Both the position numbers and the translations under genes were made by a program. From contig CALQIT020000007.1 of assembly GCA_943330705.2 (NCBI GenBank), positions 1-64,000 of the forward strand: DNA of 64,000 bases. Direction: 5' to 3'. Each line of letters begins with the position of its first letter. Within the stretch, counting starts at the first letter, position 1. Under the pieces are notes generated by a model. The model had not been told where the DNA came from. It saw only the letters and a program-made list of their open reading frames with translations, and ran no database searches. This stretch comes from Streptomyces griseus. Its GTDB lineage: Bacteria; Bdellovibrionota; Bdellovibrionia; Bdellovibrionales; Bdellovibrionaceae. Shown piece after piece: positions 30,015 through 39,272 of this stretch.

Positions 30015-32330
30015 TTACTGGCTTGTTACCAGCGAGTTCAGCTTTACTGCTAATTTCGCAAGATCTTTGCTGGCGGCCAAGGTTTGCTCAGACGCTGCAG
30101 TGCTATTAGCAGACGCTTGAGATACAGCCTTAATTGTTGCAGCAATCGCTTCAACACCCTTTTTGGACTCGACAACAACCCGAGAAACTTCATTGGTCGT
30201 CGCGGTTTGTTCCTCGACGGAAGCGGCTATCACCCCGGAAATTGAGTTCAACTTCTCAACGGCCTGAGAAATTCCCCCAATGGCATCAACGGCGTTTTGC
30301 GTATCCTTTTGAATTGCGCCAATCTTGTTGGTAATTTCATGGGTTGCTTTTGCGGTTTGCTTTGCAAGCTCTTTGACTTCATTCGCCACAACTGCAAAGC
30401 CCCGACCGGCATCCCCGGCACGTGCGGCCTCAATCGTTGCATTCAAAGCCAAAAGATTTGTTTGTTGTGCAATCGAACTAATCACCTTAATCACATCGCC
30501 GATCTCTTGACTACTGACCCCTAGCTGAGTGATTGACTTGTTCGTTTCTTGCGCTCGCAGTAGAGTTGTTTTTGCCATTTCGGAAGACTCTGTGGTCGAA
30601 CGCGAGATTTCTTTAATTGAAGCGACCATTTCTTCGATATTGGTTGCGACGGTTTGTACGCCCGCTGCAACTTCTTCTGCAGCAGCTGCTGCAACCACAG
30701 ATTCTTTACTAGTTTGACTTGCGGTATTTGACATTTCAGTAGCGGTTGTCGTCAATTCTTGGGAAGACGAAGATAAAATCCTGGCGGTCTCTTCGACAGA
30801 ATGAATCATGTTTTTTACTTTGGTAATATCAGTGGCGTACTTGACTACTTTGTAGGGTTTGCCATTGATGTCGAAAATCGGATTGTAAGAGGCATTGATC
30901 CAAACTTCTTTTCCACCTTTACCAAAACGCTTATATTCGCCCGCATCGAGTTCGCCGCGATTTAATTTTTCCCAAAGGGTGCGGTAGGCATTTGTATTTA
31001 CATATTCTGGATCGCAAAAAAGACGATGGTGTTTGCCCTTAATTTCCGACATGTCGTAGCCAAGGGTTTTTAGGAAATTGTCGTTTGCAATCATCACCGT
31101 ACCATCTAAATTGAACTCGATTACTGCTTGAGAACGATCGATCGCTGCAATTTTTCCAGCATTGTCTGCGGCCAGAACTTTTTCTTTTGTCACATCAGTT
31201 GCAATTTTGACAATCTTTTGCACGCGTCCCATTTCATCTTTTACTGGCGCATAAACAGCTTGCAACCAAACTTCACGGCCATCCTTGGTAAAGCGCTTGA
31301 ATATATCATTTTGACTTTTCCCTGCCTTGAGGTCCGTCCAAAATTGCGAATAGGCCAGGGAAACCGCATAGGCAGGATCGACGAAAGTTCGATGATGCTT
31401 GCCCGCCGCTTCTTCTGGAGAATAACCCATAGTTGCGCTAAAATTTTTGTTGAATTTAAGAATGTTTCCGTTGGTATCAAATTCGATATAGGCGTAGGCG
31501 GCGTCGATAGCATCAAAAAGACCCCGTTGATTTTGCCTTTCAATTTCAGCCTCTGTAATATCATAGCGCACACCTAAGTATTTTTTAGGTTTGCCATTCT
31601 CGCCCATGATCGGCGCGATTACCGCATCAACATAATAGGGCGTACCATCCTTTTTTCTATTTTTTACCATGCCTCGAAAAATTTGGCCATGACCTATGGT
31701 CGACCACAAAGTTTTAAAGACCTCTTTTGGCATATCAGGATGGCGGGTGGTATTGTGTGGTTTTCCAATCAACTCGTTAAGACTGTATTGGGAGACCTCC
31801 ATGAATTTGTCATTTACATTTAGAATATTACCCTTGAGATCGGACTCAGAGACAATGCTTGTCAGGTTCATGATGTCAGTTCGAACTTTAAGCTCTACCT
31901 TGGACTGTGTAATGTCGGTTGCAAATTTCACGACTTTATAGGGTTGACCCTTTTCGTTCATGATTGGATTGTATGACGCCAAAAGCCAGATTTCCTTGTG
32001 AGCTCGGCCAAATCTTTTAAATTCACCGGCTACGAAATGCCCTTGGTTCAGTTCTTGCCAAAAGGCTTTGTATTCTGGCGTCGCTACATACTCTGGATCG
32101 CAGAACATCGAGTGGTGCTTACCCCGGACGTCGTCCAGCGTGTAGCCTGTCGTCTTTAAAAAATTTTCATTGGCTGTCGAAATGGTTCCATCCAGTGCAA
32201 ATTCAATCACCGCCTGAGAGCGGTGAATCGCAGTTATCAGCTCAGCTGAATTGTCATCGCCGACAAGCTCCAGGTTTCCACCTTCTGGTTTTTCGATTGC
32301 TTCCCTGGTTTTTCGAGCTACCATATTCAT
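30015..32330 (-). CDS. Soluble chemoreceptor with four PAS domains
   Basis: 771 residues, no transmembrane helix. Four PAS modules lie at about 35-141, 150-270, 275-395 and 400-510; the first and fourth are closely alike (both with SQAVIEF..DGT, GKHH..FCDPEYV, EFKRFG/EYKRFG, YKVVK.ATDIT), indicating internal duplication. The receptor signalling domain follows (about 515-771) with the conserved tip ([33 protein letters not shown]). It would sense an intracellular signal and regulate CheA through CheW. AGGAG lies 6 bases before the ATG. It stands between cheW and cheB. Confidence 0.95.
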   Translation of the reverse strand: MNMVARKTREAIEKPEGGNLELVGDDNSAELITAIHRSQAVIEFALDGTISTANENFLKTTGYTLDDVRGKHHSMFCDPEYVATPEYKAFWQELNQGHFVAGEFKRFGRAHKEIWLLASYNPIMNEKGQPYKVVKFATDITQSKVELKVRTDIMNLTSIVSESDLKGNILNVNDKFMEVSQYSLNELIGKPHNTTRHPDMPKEVFKTLWSTIGHGQIFRGMVKNRKKDGTPYYVDAVIAPIMGENGKPKKYLGVRYDITEAEIERQNQRGLFDAIDAAYAYIEFDTNGNILKFNKNFSATMGYSPEEAAGKHHRTFVDPAYAVSLAYSQFWTDLKAGKSQNDIFKRFTKDGREVWLQAVYAPVKDEMGRVQKIVKIATDVTKEKVLAADNAGKIAAIDRSQAVIEFNLDGTVMIANDNFLKTLGYDMSEIKGKHHRLFCDPEYVNTNAYRTLWEKLNRGELDAGEYKRFGKGGKEVWINASYNPIFDINGKPYKVVKYATDITKVKNMIHSVEETARILSSSSQELTTTATEMSNTASQTSKESVVAAAAAEEVAAGVQTVATNIEEMVASIKEISRSTTESSEMAKTTLLRAQETNKSITQLGVSSQEIGDVIKVISSIAQQTNLLALNATIEAARAGDAGRGFAVVANEVKELAKQTAKATHEITNKIGAIQKDTQNAVDAIGGISQAVEKLNSISGVIAASVEEQTATTNEVSRVVVESKKGVEAIAATIKAVSQASANSTAASEQTLAASKDLAKLAVKLNSLVTSQ

Positions 32331-32375
32331 GTTGTTCTCCTAAAACTAATTAAGGTTAATTGTTTACTTTTAAAA

Positions 32376-32864
32376 TTAAGCTTCACTTGTTCGGTTGAGT
32401 TCTTCGTTCAGTTTATCTAAATCAATAATACTTAGGATCGCTTCTTTTGTTTTGTAGACGCCGCTCATAAACTTTCTGATCTGTCCTTGAACTGTGTCAG
32501 GAACGGGTTCGTAGTCGACATCTGGAATTTCGATGACGTCACCAATGGAATCCACCAACAGTGAAAGCAAGGCACCATCAATTTTGCAAATAACCGTCAT
32601 GCGCGTGGTATCAGGCTGAGATTGACCTAAGCCAAAAAGCTCACGCAGCCCAATGGCTGTGGCAATCTGGCCGCGCAGATTAATTAGGCCGCGCACATAG
32701 TTGGGGGCAATGGGGACTTTTGTCATAGGCAATGAGTTTGTGACCTCTTGTACTTTCATTACATCAATTCCATATTTGTATTCACCCAGCGAGAACGTAG
32801 TTAACTGACGAATACTTTTTACCTGAGAAACAGGTTCGCTGCTCAGCTTTGTAGCTTCGCTCAT
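32376..32864 (-). CDS. cheW: Chemotaxis coupling protein CheW
   Basis: 162 residues with the CheW fold signature (TFSLGEYKYGIDVMKVQEVT, YVRGLINLRGQIATAIGLRE, LLVDSIGDVIEIP). It joins receptors to CheA. The ATG overlaps the cheA stop (ATGA), and the receptor gene starts 45 bases downstream. Confidence 0.96.
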   Translation of the reverse strand: MSEATKLSSEPVSQVKSIRQLTTFSLGEYKYGIDVMKVQEVTNSLPMTKVPIAPNYVRGLINLRGQIATAIGLRELFGLGQSQPDTTRMTVICKIDGALLSLLVDSIGDVIEIPDVDYEPVPDTVQGQIRKFMSGVYKTKEAILSIIDLDKLNEELNRTSEA

Positions 32865-35800
32865 GCAACACCTCTTTCTGACATACTGACGATGGTTTGA
32901 ATTAGTTCTTCAGCGTTCATCTTTTCAAGATAGACGTTAAAGCCCGCCTGATAGCCTTCTTCGACAATTCGTTGATTGGACCGCGTGCTTAATGCAATCA
33001 GGGGGACATGGGCCCAGCGGGTACTGCGGCGAACGGCTTTCGCAAATTCGATGCCGTTCATCTGCGGCATTTCGATATCCGAAAGAATGAGATCAAACGA
33101 ATCTGCATCCGATTTTTCAAGAAGCTCGCAGGCCTCTTTCCCATTATTTGCCATGATCACGACATAGCCTGCGCTTTGCAAAGCCTTGGAAACGTGGCGC
33201 CGAAAGAAGGCAGCATCTTCAACATATAAAATGTTTCGCACCGGCCTTGAAGAACGCGCGGCCGGAAGCTTGGCAAGACTCTGTGGCACAATATTCTTGG
33301 ATGCACGCTTGGTCGTGCTGACTTCCAAACCGATCATCGACTGGATAAGTTTGTAGGGGTCAATAACGACCACGATCTCGTCGTCAGTTATTAGATTTCC
33401 GATAACGCCACCCGGTGTCGTTACCGTCGTATCAAGCACAGAAGGGGTTGTCAGCACGTCTAAGATTTCGTTGACCTCAAGACCGAAAAGGGATCCGCCC
33501 TTTTCAATGACCACAACCGAGATAACTTCAGTGGCAGAATTAACAGTGGTATCCAGTCCGAGGGCTTGATTCAATGAGATCAGGGGCAAAGCTAAATTTC
33601 GATAGCGCACAAGGCGGCGGTGACCTGAAACCTCGACGGCAGACTTTTTAAACTCCTCTAGGCGATGGACGTAGCCCAAAAGAATAGCGTGTTTTGCAGC
33701 AGCCCCGACCCTAAGCAAAAGAAAGTCCTGAAGATCTTCGACGCTTTGTTTGCTGATATCTGAGTCATGAATATGGCGGGTTGGTCCACCACCACCGACT
33801 GTCGAGATATGCTCTTTCACAATTCCTGCAACATCCAAAATTAGGGCAATCGCGCCGTCGCCCAAAACTGTTGCGCCAGAATAAACACCAATGGACTTTA
33901 AAAAACGGGCCAAGGGCTTAACTACGATATCAGCGGTGTCTTGAATTTCATCAACGATCAAACCAAAGCAGTATTGATCTGACTTTAGGACTACAATATT
34001 TGCGACATCTGGCTGATCTCCTGTTGCATCCGAAGAATACAAGACTTTACGAATATTGATCAGAGGCAAAATATTTCCACGAAGGCGAAACACAGGATGA
34101 CCTTGAATTCTCTCGATCCGATTCTCAGAGGAGCTCTGATCAACCCGCACGAGCTCGACCAATTTAAGTTGCGGAATTGCAAAAAAGTCATTCTCACAAC
34201 GCACGATCAAGGCTGGTACAATCGCCAATGTCAGTGGTATCTTTAGACGCAAAGTTGTTCCGCGGCCGGGTTCACTTTGTATTTCAACCGAGCCACCAAT
34301 CTTTTCAATATTTGTTCGAACAACGTCCATACCGACTCCGCGGCCTGAAACATTCGTGACCTTGAGCGCAGTTGAAAATCCAGGAGCAAATATTAAGTGG
34401 ACAATCTCTTGATCGGACAAAGCTGATGCTCGCTCGGCAAGCACAATGCCCTTTTCAATGGCTTTTTTTAACAAGCGATCGCGATGTAGTCCTTTACCAT
34501 CATCGGCGATTTCTATAATCACCTGACCACCCTCATGATAGGAGTTGATGCTGATGCTTCCCACTTCAGACTTACCGGCAGCCTTGCGTTCTGCAGGGGA
34601 TTCAATGCCATGGTCACAAGAATTTCGCACAATATGTGTTAAAGGATCTTTGACGGCCTCAAGCAGGGTCTTGTCGAGCTCGGTTTCACTTCCGGAAAGA
34701 CGCAGCTCAATTTTTTTGCCCAGTTCTTTAGATAATTCCCGGGTTAACCGGGTAAACTTTGTCAGCACATTGCCAATGGGCTGCATTCGGGTTTTCATCA
34801 TTTCGCCCTGAATTTCTCCAGTCACGACATTTAGTCTTTGGCTTAGATTCAAAAATTCTAGGTCATCGGTGCGATTCGAATACTGTATAACTTGATTTCG
34901 CACGAGTACCATCTCGCCCATTAGGGTCATCAACTTATCAAGCAGGACCACGGGCACGCGGATCGTGTTCGCAGAATCTTTATCCGTTTCGGCTGGCGCG
35001 TGCGGCACTGCCGTGGATGGCGCCATTGATTGAGCTGGCGATTGAGCTGGATGTTGAGCTGGCGATTGAGCTGGATGTTGAATTGGCGGAGCGGCGGCCA
35101 CGACGACAGGTTCTACTCTTTCAGCTGCTGGCGCTATGGTCACAGGCGTAGCTAGCGAAGAAGAAATTCCGCCAGCACCTGATTCTTCAGCAAGCAAATT
35201 TAGGATGTCGATGGCCCGAACAATTTGATCTGTGAAGTCCTCAGTTGAATTGTTTTGAATTTTCAACATGGATTTTTCAGCTAAGCTCAAGGAGTCATAG
35301 AGACAATCCAACAATGGCTTGGTCAAACCACCATAATGTTGGCGAAGGCCCTCTAAAACGGTTTCGATTGAATGGGTTAAGTCACCAAGCTGCTTAAACT
35401 TAAAGAGATAAGCCCCGCCCTTTAAAGTATGAACGTCCCGGTACAATGAATCGACGGCATGATCGCTTAAACCTTCTTTTTCAATCTTCTCAAGTTCTTG
35501 AAACGATCTTTGTAATATTTCTTGGCCTTCAGTCAGAAATTCAGCAACGCCATCGCCCAAAGACGGCGTCAGCTCGACTGGATCTTTAGCAACCACTGAG
35601 ATCTCGGCCTGAGCTTCGCCCGCGTCCACGGTACTTGAATCCGTCGATAGTCCTAAAAGGACCCGCGCCGAATCAACGCCTTTGAGAAATTCTTCGATTT
35701 GCTCTTTAGATACGACCTGGATTTCACTGGTCGAATTCAATAGGTTTTCTAAGTGGTGCATCAGCTTGCCAAGCTCGACAAGCCCAAGCATTCCACTTGT

Positions 35801-35953
35801 CCCCTTGAGGTTATGGAAGACTCTGAATATCGAATCAAAATTGGATTTAAAATCCCCGCCACTCTCTAGCGCCAAGAGACTGGCTTCCGTTGATTCTAGT
35901 AACTCTCTAGCCTCGGTGCGAAACTCAGCTAGTTCTTCATCATTCAAACTCAT
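32861..35953 (-). CDS. cheA: CheA-type histidine kinase with two Hpt, two CheW-like and one receiver domain
   Basis: 1030 residues, well above the ~650 of ordinary CheA. Order: Hpt1 (His 47 in FHNLKGTSGM), Hpt2 (His 175 in DVHTLKGGAYLF), a Pro/Ala/Gln linker with HPAQSPAQ repeats (~288-312), dimerisation and ATPase domains (about 328-575; NSCDHGIESPAERKAAG, EIADDGKGLH, GRGVGMDVVR), a first CheW domain (about 576-715), a second divergent CheW-like domain (about 735-875), and a C-terminal receiver (Asp 959 in LSDIEMPQMNG). The build is that of ChpA/PixL-like hybrid CheA proteins. ATG 35953 has GAGGG 6 bases upstream and starts the che operon. Confidence 0.95.
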   Translation of the reverse strand: MSLNDEELAEFRTEARELLESTEASLLALESGGDFKSNFDSIFRVFHNLKGTSGMLGLVELGKLMHHLENLLNSTSEIQVVSKEQIEEFLKGVDSARVLLGLSTDSSTVDAGEAQAEISVVAKDPVELTPSLGDGVAEFLTEGQEILQRSFQELEKIEKEGLSDHAVDSLYRDVHTLKGGAYLFKFKQLGDLTHSIETVLEGLRQHYGGLTKPLLDCLYDSLSLAEKSMLKIQNNSTEDFTDQIVRAIDILNLLAEESGAGGISSSLATPVTIAPAAERVEPVVVAAAPPIQHPAQSPAQHPAQSPAQSMAPSTAVPHAPAETDKDSANTIRVPVVLLDKLMTLMGEMVLVRNQVIQYSNRTDDLEFLNLSQRLNVVTGEIQGEMMKTRMQPIGNVLTKFTRLTRELSKELGKKIELRLSGSETELDKTLLEAVKDPLTHIVRNSCDHGIESPAERKAAGKSEVGSISINSYHEGGQVIIEIADDGKGLHRDRLLKKAIEKGIVLAERASALSDQEIVHLIFAPGFSTALKVTNVSGRGVGMDVVRTNIEKIGGSVEIQSEPGRGTTLRLKIPLTLAIVPALIVRCENDFFAIPQLKLVELVRVDQSSSENRIERIQGHPVFRLRGNILPLINIRKVLYSSDATGDQPDVANIVVLKSDQYCFGLIVDEIQDTADIVVKPLARFLKSIGVYSGATVLGDGAIALILDVAGIVKEHISTVGGGGPTRHIHDSDISKQSVEDLQDFLLLRVGAAAKHAILLGYVHRLEEFKKSAVEVSGHRRLVRYRNLALPLISLNQALGLDTTVNSATEVISVVVIEKGGSLFGLEVNEILDVLTTPSVLDTTVTTPGGVIGNLITDDEIVVVIDPYKLIQSMIGLEVSTTKRASKNIVPQSLAKLPAARSSRPVRNILYVEDAAFFRRHVSKALQSAGYVVIMANNGKEACELLEKSDADSFDLILSDIEMPQMNGIEFAKAVRRSTRWAHVPLIALSTRSNQRIVEEGYQAGFNVYLEKMNAEELIQTIVSMSERGVA

Positions 35954-35981
35954 ATTCGACCCTCAGGATTTTGAGTTACCT

Positions 35982-36005
35982 ATCTGATCAAATTTCTTAT
36001 CAGAT
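35982..36005. promoter_or_regulatory. Inverted repeat upstream of cheA
   Basis: ATCTGAT at 35982-35988 and ATCAGAT at 35999-36005 are perfect complements with a 10-base spacer, 29-52 bases before the cheA ATG. This spacing of about 17 bases centre to centre suits a dimeric repressor or activator site. The remaining sequence of the 368-base gap 35954-36321 holds no gene; the large hairpin at 36167-36314 fills its far end. Confidence 0.5.
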
Positions 36006-36166
36006 CAATGTTTATTTAGGGTCGGAGCAAATGTTCAGAAAGTACAGCTGACCAACAAAACATTAACGGAACACTAGACATAAGTTAAAAAATCTAGCCA
36101 AAGGTAGCTAGCTCAATCCCTAAGACTAAAGTCACTATCGAGGCCATAAATTATTCTAGTTTAGAA

Positions 36167-36314
36167 AATCCATAATCCGTGGAGCTTTAGTGTAGATGTT
36201 CTTCGTGAGCGGGCTCGGCCCGGCAGGATGCCGTATCCAAAGGCCGCCTGAGGGCAAGGATGCCCGTCCCGCTGACGAAGAACATCTACACTAAAGCTCT
36301 ACGGATTATGGATT
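36167..36314. repeat. 148-bp element with near-perfect 47-bp inverted arms and two inner hairpins
   Basis: The left arm 36167-36213 and the right arm 36268-36314 are complementary at 45 of 47 positions. The 54-base centre is GC-rich and folds again: CGGCA-GGA-TGCCG at 36221-36233 and GGGCA-AGGA-TGCCC at 36252-36265, with CGGCC (36216-36220) able to pair with GGCCG (36242-36246). It starts 8 bases after the ftsB-like stop and ends ~210 bases before the cheA start. There is no run of T typical of a rho-independent terminator, no open frame and no evident target-site duplication. It could be a structured RNA, an RNase III-processed mRNA end or a MITE/REPIN-like element. Confidence 0.9.
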
Positions 36315-36321
36315 GAGCCCC

Positions 36322-36621
36322 TTATTCGTCGGCAAAGACGAAAACAAGATCATGCTCGTCAACCAGGTCATACAGATCAAGCGCCTGGCGTTCGATATAC
36401 GAAGGATCCTTAGCCATTTTTAGCTGATACTCTAAACCGCTAATTTGCGTACCAAGAGTCATCATTTGACCAAGTATTAATCCGCGGTCGCGGTGGACTT
36501 GAAAAAGTCGAATAAAATTGCCACTAAAAAGTAAACTACAAAACCCAATGACCAAACAGATAGCCAAGACACGAAACGGACGAAATAAAAATTGATGTAG
36601 CGCCTTGAACCAGTTTGTCAC
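36322..36621 (-). CDS. FtsB/DivIC-type septum formation protein
   Basis: 99 residues: one transmembrane helix (about 17-36), a helical periplasmic segment (FIRLFQVHRDRGLILGQMMT...) and the family ending (KDPSYIERQALDLYDLVDEH). FtsB-like proteins act in the divisome with FtsL and FtsQ. It follows eno by ~100 bases in the same direction, as in many Proteobacteria (eno-ftsB). Confidence is limited by the short, fast-evolving family. Confidence 0.82.
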   Translation of the reverse strand: MTNWFKALHQFLFRPFRVLAICLVIGFCSLLFSGNFIRLFQVHRDRGLILGQMMTLGTQISGLEYQLKMAKDPSYIERQALDLYDLVDEHDLVFVFADE

Positions 36622-36720
36622 CCCTTCAGAGTAACGAAAACAGGGATTCCTTGCCTAGTCCGGACCCAACAAATCTTGACCGTTTAATTGGATCTCTAGA
36701 CTAGGCTTCGGGCGGGTTAC

Positions 36721-37995
36721 TTACCAATTTTGAAAAGCTTCAGCGCCCCAGTATTCGCCAAGACCACCGAGGGCTTCTTCGATCCGCAGCAGCTGGTTGT
36801 ACTTTGCAGTTCGATCACTGCGACAAAGACTGCCGGTCTTGATTTGCTGACAGTTCATACCGACCGCAAGATCAGCAATCGTTGCATCTTCAGTTTCGCC
36901 ACTGCGATGGGACATCACTGTTCGATAGCGATTTCTTTGCGCCAATGAAACTGCTTCTGCTGTTTCACTTAAGGTTCCAATTTGATTTACTTTCACCAGC
37001 AACGCGTTCGCGGTATTTTCCTTAATTCCCCGCGCTAAGCGTTTTGGATTGGTAACAAACAAATCATCACCCACCAGCTGAAGCTTAGACCCCAAAACTT
37101 CGGTGGACTTTTTCCAAGTGGCCCAATCGTCTTCTGAAAAACCGTCCTCGATGCTAATCATTGGATACTTTTCTGACCATTTTTTATAGATGGCAAGCAA
37201 CTCGGTGGGCGCAATTTTCTTGCCTTCCCATTTATAATTTTCGCCATCAAAAAGTTCAGTTGCAGCCACATCCAAGGCCAAGCGAATGTCTTGCCCCGCC
37301 TTGTAGCCGGCCTCATCGATGGCTTCCATTAGCAATTCAAGTGCATCTTCGTTGCAAGACAATTTCGGCGCAAATCCGCCTTCGTCGCCAACCGCAGTGC
37401 TCAAGCCTTTTTTGCCAAGAATCTTTTTCAACGTATGAAAAATCTCACTGCCCGCACGCAAGGACTCGCGAAATGAGTTTTCAACATTTGGCACAATCAT
37501 AAATTCCTGAACGTCCAATCCATTGTTGGCGTGGGCACCACCATTTAATACATTCATCAGCGGCACCGGCAGGCGTTTTGCCTGCGACCCGCCAACATAG
37601 CGAAACAACGGCAATCCGGACTCGAGAGCCCCAGCTTTTGCGCAAGCTAATGAAACCCCTAAAATTGCATTAGCACCCAATGAAGTTTTATTTTCTGTAC
37701 CATCTAAATTTATCAGCAAACGATCTAACGCGACTTGGTCTGTTACGATTAAACCAAGAATTTCTGGGGCAATTTTTTCTTTCACGTTTTGAATAGCAAG
37801 CTGCACACCTTTGCCTTGGTAGCGCTTCTTATCGCCGTCACGGAGCTCGCAGGCCTCATGGGCTCCGGTCGAGGCCCCTGAGGGAACAGCCGCACGACCC
37901 AAATGACCATTTGCAGTGACGATATCAACTTCGATCGTTGGAGTTCCACGGCTATCAAGAATTTCCCGGGCCGTGACACCAATAATTTCAGACAT
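36721..37995 (-). CDS. eno: Enolase
   Basis: About 424 residues from ATG 37995, which has AAGGAG 6 bases upstream and overlaps the preceding stop by 8 bases; the frame is open to 38025 without support. Glycolytic 2-phosphoglycerate dehydratase. Recognised by [17 protein letters not shown] at the start, [45 protein letters not shown] and [11 protein letters not shown] with the catalytic residues. Confidence 0.98.
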   Translation of the reverse strand: MSEIIGVTAREILDSRGTPTIEVDIVTANGHLGRAAVPSGASTGAHEACELRDGDKKRYQGKGVQLAIQNVKEKIAPEILGLIVTDQVALDRLLINLDGTENKTSLGANAILGVSLACAKAGALESGLPLFRYVGGSQAKRLPVPLMNVLNGGAHANNGLDVQEFMIVPNVENSFRESLRAGSEIFHTLKKILGKKGLSTAVGDEGGFAPKLSCNEDALELLMEAIDEAGYKAGQDIRLALDVAATELFDGENYKWEGKKIAPTELLAIYKKWSEKYPMISIEDGFSEDDWATWKKSTEVLGSKLQLVGDDLFVTNPKRLARGIKENTANALLVKVNQIGTLSETAEAVSLAQRNRYRTVMSHRSGETEDATIADLAVGMNCQQIKTGSLCRSDRTAKYNQLLRIEEALGGLGEYWGAEAFQNW

Positions 37996-39001
37996 TTTTT
38001 TCTCCTTCATGTTTTTGTAGATCATTTAAGTTTTGACAGTTTTGCAAGATCTGTCGCGACTGTGAAACAAGAACCGGGAATTGGTCTAAAACGCGCGGCC
38101 AATCCACCTTTTTCATTGCCACTTTAACCTGAGGGCTCATTCGGTCTTGAGCGATCAGCAGAGTAACCAGCTGCTGGGCCCGGACCATATAATCGCCAAG
38201 CCTGGCTAAGTTTTGCTGAATTTGCTCGGCGCCGGTTGCATCGATAAAATCTACATCCTTTAGTTTACCTTGCTGAAAAGTTTCAAGATCCGGTGCATTT
38301 TGAATTCGTTTTTCAATTTGTTTGGCCGCTTTAACTAGGCTTTCATTTTTAGACTGAAGCTCGCGATTTTTTTCTTCTAGCTCCTGTTGATGTTTTTCTA
38401 ACGATTGAACGATCGACTGCATAAGTTCAGGCGAAATTTGCCTTCCCGGATCGACATCGGTGAAAATGGATTCCTGCTCGGTGGACCAATTCATTTTAAA
38501 ATGCAAACCTGCCCAAGAGCAGGAAGCAAGATGCTGGCCGACAAACACGGGCAAACTTTCAAACGCAGCCCGCAGGTAGGAGGTCACTAACGGATACTGC
38601 TCAGACATCACGGGAACATCAAACTCGATTCCCGATATTCCGCGGACAATGTTATCAACGGGCGGCCCTGGCGAAATAAAATAAGATAGAAATCTTTCTG
38701 GTTGATTGAGAATTTCCTGTGGATGGGGAAGCATTCTGAGCACGCTGTCTAAAACCCCCCAGGCACGCAGTTCAGGATTGCTGTGACCAACTAAAGTTAA
38801 AAGATTTTCTTGGCCGCCTTTCGAATAGCGGTTAGTGGCTGTCGCTAGCCAGGCTTCAAGCTCTTGTGAGTTCATCCAATAGCTGGGATCGCGAAGAAAC
38901 TCTTCAGGCAATGTGCTGCCCTCAAGCAAAGGGCTTAGGTCCTCACTTTGCTTTTCTAGAAAAAGCAGTACTGAATTCGGTATTTTACAGCTAAAAAGCA
39001 C
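37988..39001 (-). CDS. Unknown protein with coiled coil
   Basis: 337 residues, not recognised. The N-terminal ~190 residues look globular ([25 protein letters not shown], aromatic-rich), then a strong coiled coil (about 200-245: [20 protein letters not shown]) and a helical C-terminal region (250-335). No signal peptide or membrane span. The layout of a small sensor-like domain plus coiled coil would suit a signalling or scaffolding protein, but I cannot assign a family. The gene overlaps eno by 8 bases, so the two are probably translated from one mRNA. Confidence 0.7.
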   Translation of the reverse strand: MLFSCKIPNSVLLFLEKQSEDLSPLLEGSTLPEEFLRDPSYWMNSQELEAWLATATNRYSKGGQENLLTLVGHSNPELRAWGVLDSVLRMLPHPQEILNQPERFLSYFISPGPPVDNIVRGISGIEFDVPVMSEQYPLVTSYLRAAFESLPVFVGQHLASCSWAGLHFKMNWSTEQESIFTDVDPGRQISPELMQSIVQSLEKHQQELEEKNRELQSKNESLVKAAKQIEKRIQNAPDLETFQQGKLKDVDFIDATGAEQIQQNLARLGDYMVRAQQLVTLLIAQDRMSPQVKVAMKKVDWPRVLDQFPVLVSQSRQILQNCQNLNDLQKHEGEKNV

Positions 39002-39110
39002 CGCGGATTGATAACTTAGATTTGCCCATCTTTCACGGGTTTAGTTTCGTTATAGATTTTATTGCCGATTTAACGACTTGAGAATATCAACTGAGCCACT
39101 GGCCCCTAGG

Positions 39111-39272
39111 TTAATGCGTCGCATTAATGCTGGTCTAGGAGGCTAGTGTATTCCCATTGCTAGGTCTTGTTGCGGAGAATAAGATACCTAATCTCCGCAT
39201 ATATTGCGGAGATTAGAGCTTGAGTCGGCGGAGAATAACGCCGATAATCTCCGCATAGGATGCGGAGATTAT
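39111..39272. promoter_or_regulatory. Cluster of palindromes upstream of and over the fic start codon
   Basis: Two near-identical hairpins: 39188-39216 (CTAATCTCCGCA, 5-base loop, perfect complement) and 39244-39272 (ATAATCTCCGCA, TAGGA loop, perfect complement), the second covering the first two bases of the fic ATG. Related half-sites TGCGGAGAATAA and GGCGGAGAATAA lie at 39171 and 39227. A further palindrome TTAATGCGTCGCATTAA is at 39111-39127. The layout suggests operators for a repressor, possibly the Fic protein itself through its C-terminal DNA-binding-like domain. Confidence 0.7.

Noticed and set aside
35990-36030. Sigma-28 promoter for cheA
   Set aside because: TAAA and a CTGATAA-like box exist but are only ~10 bases apart instead of about 15.
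36167-36314. Simple rho-independent terminator
   Set aside because: Stem is far too long, has a 54-base structured centre, and no T run follows on either strand.
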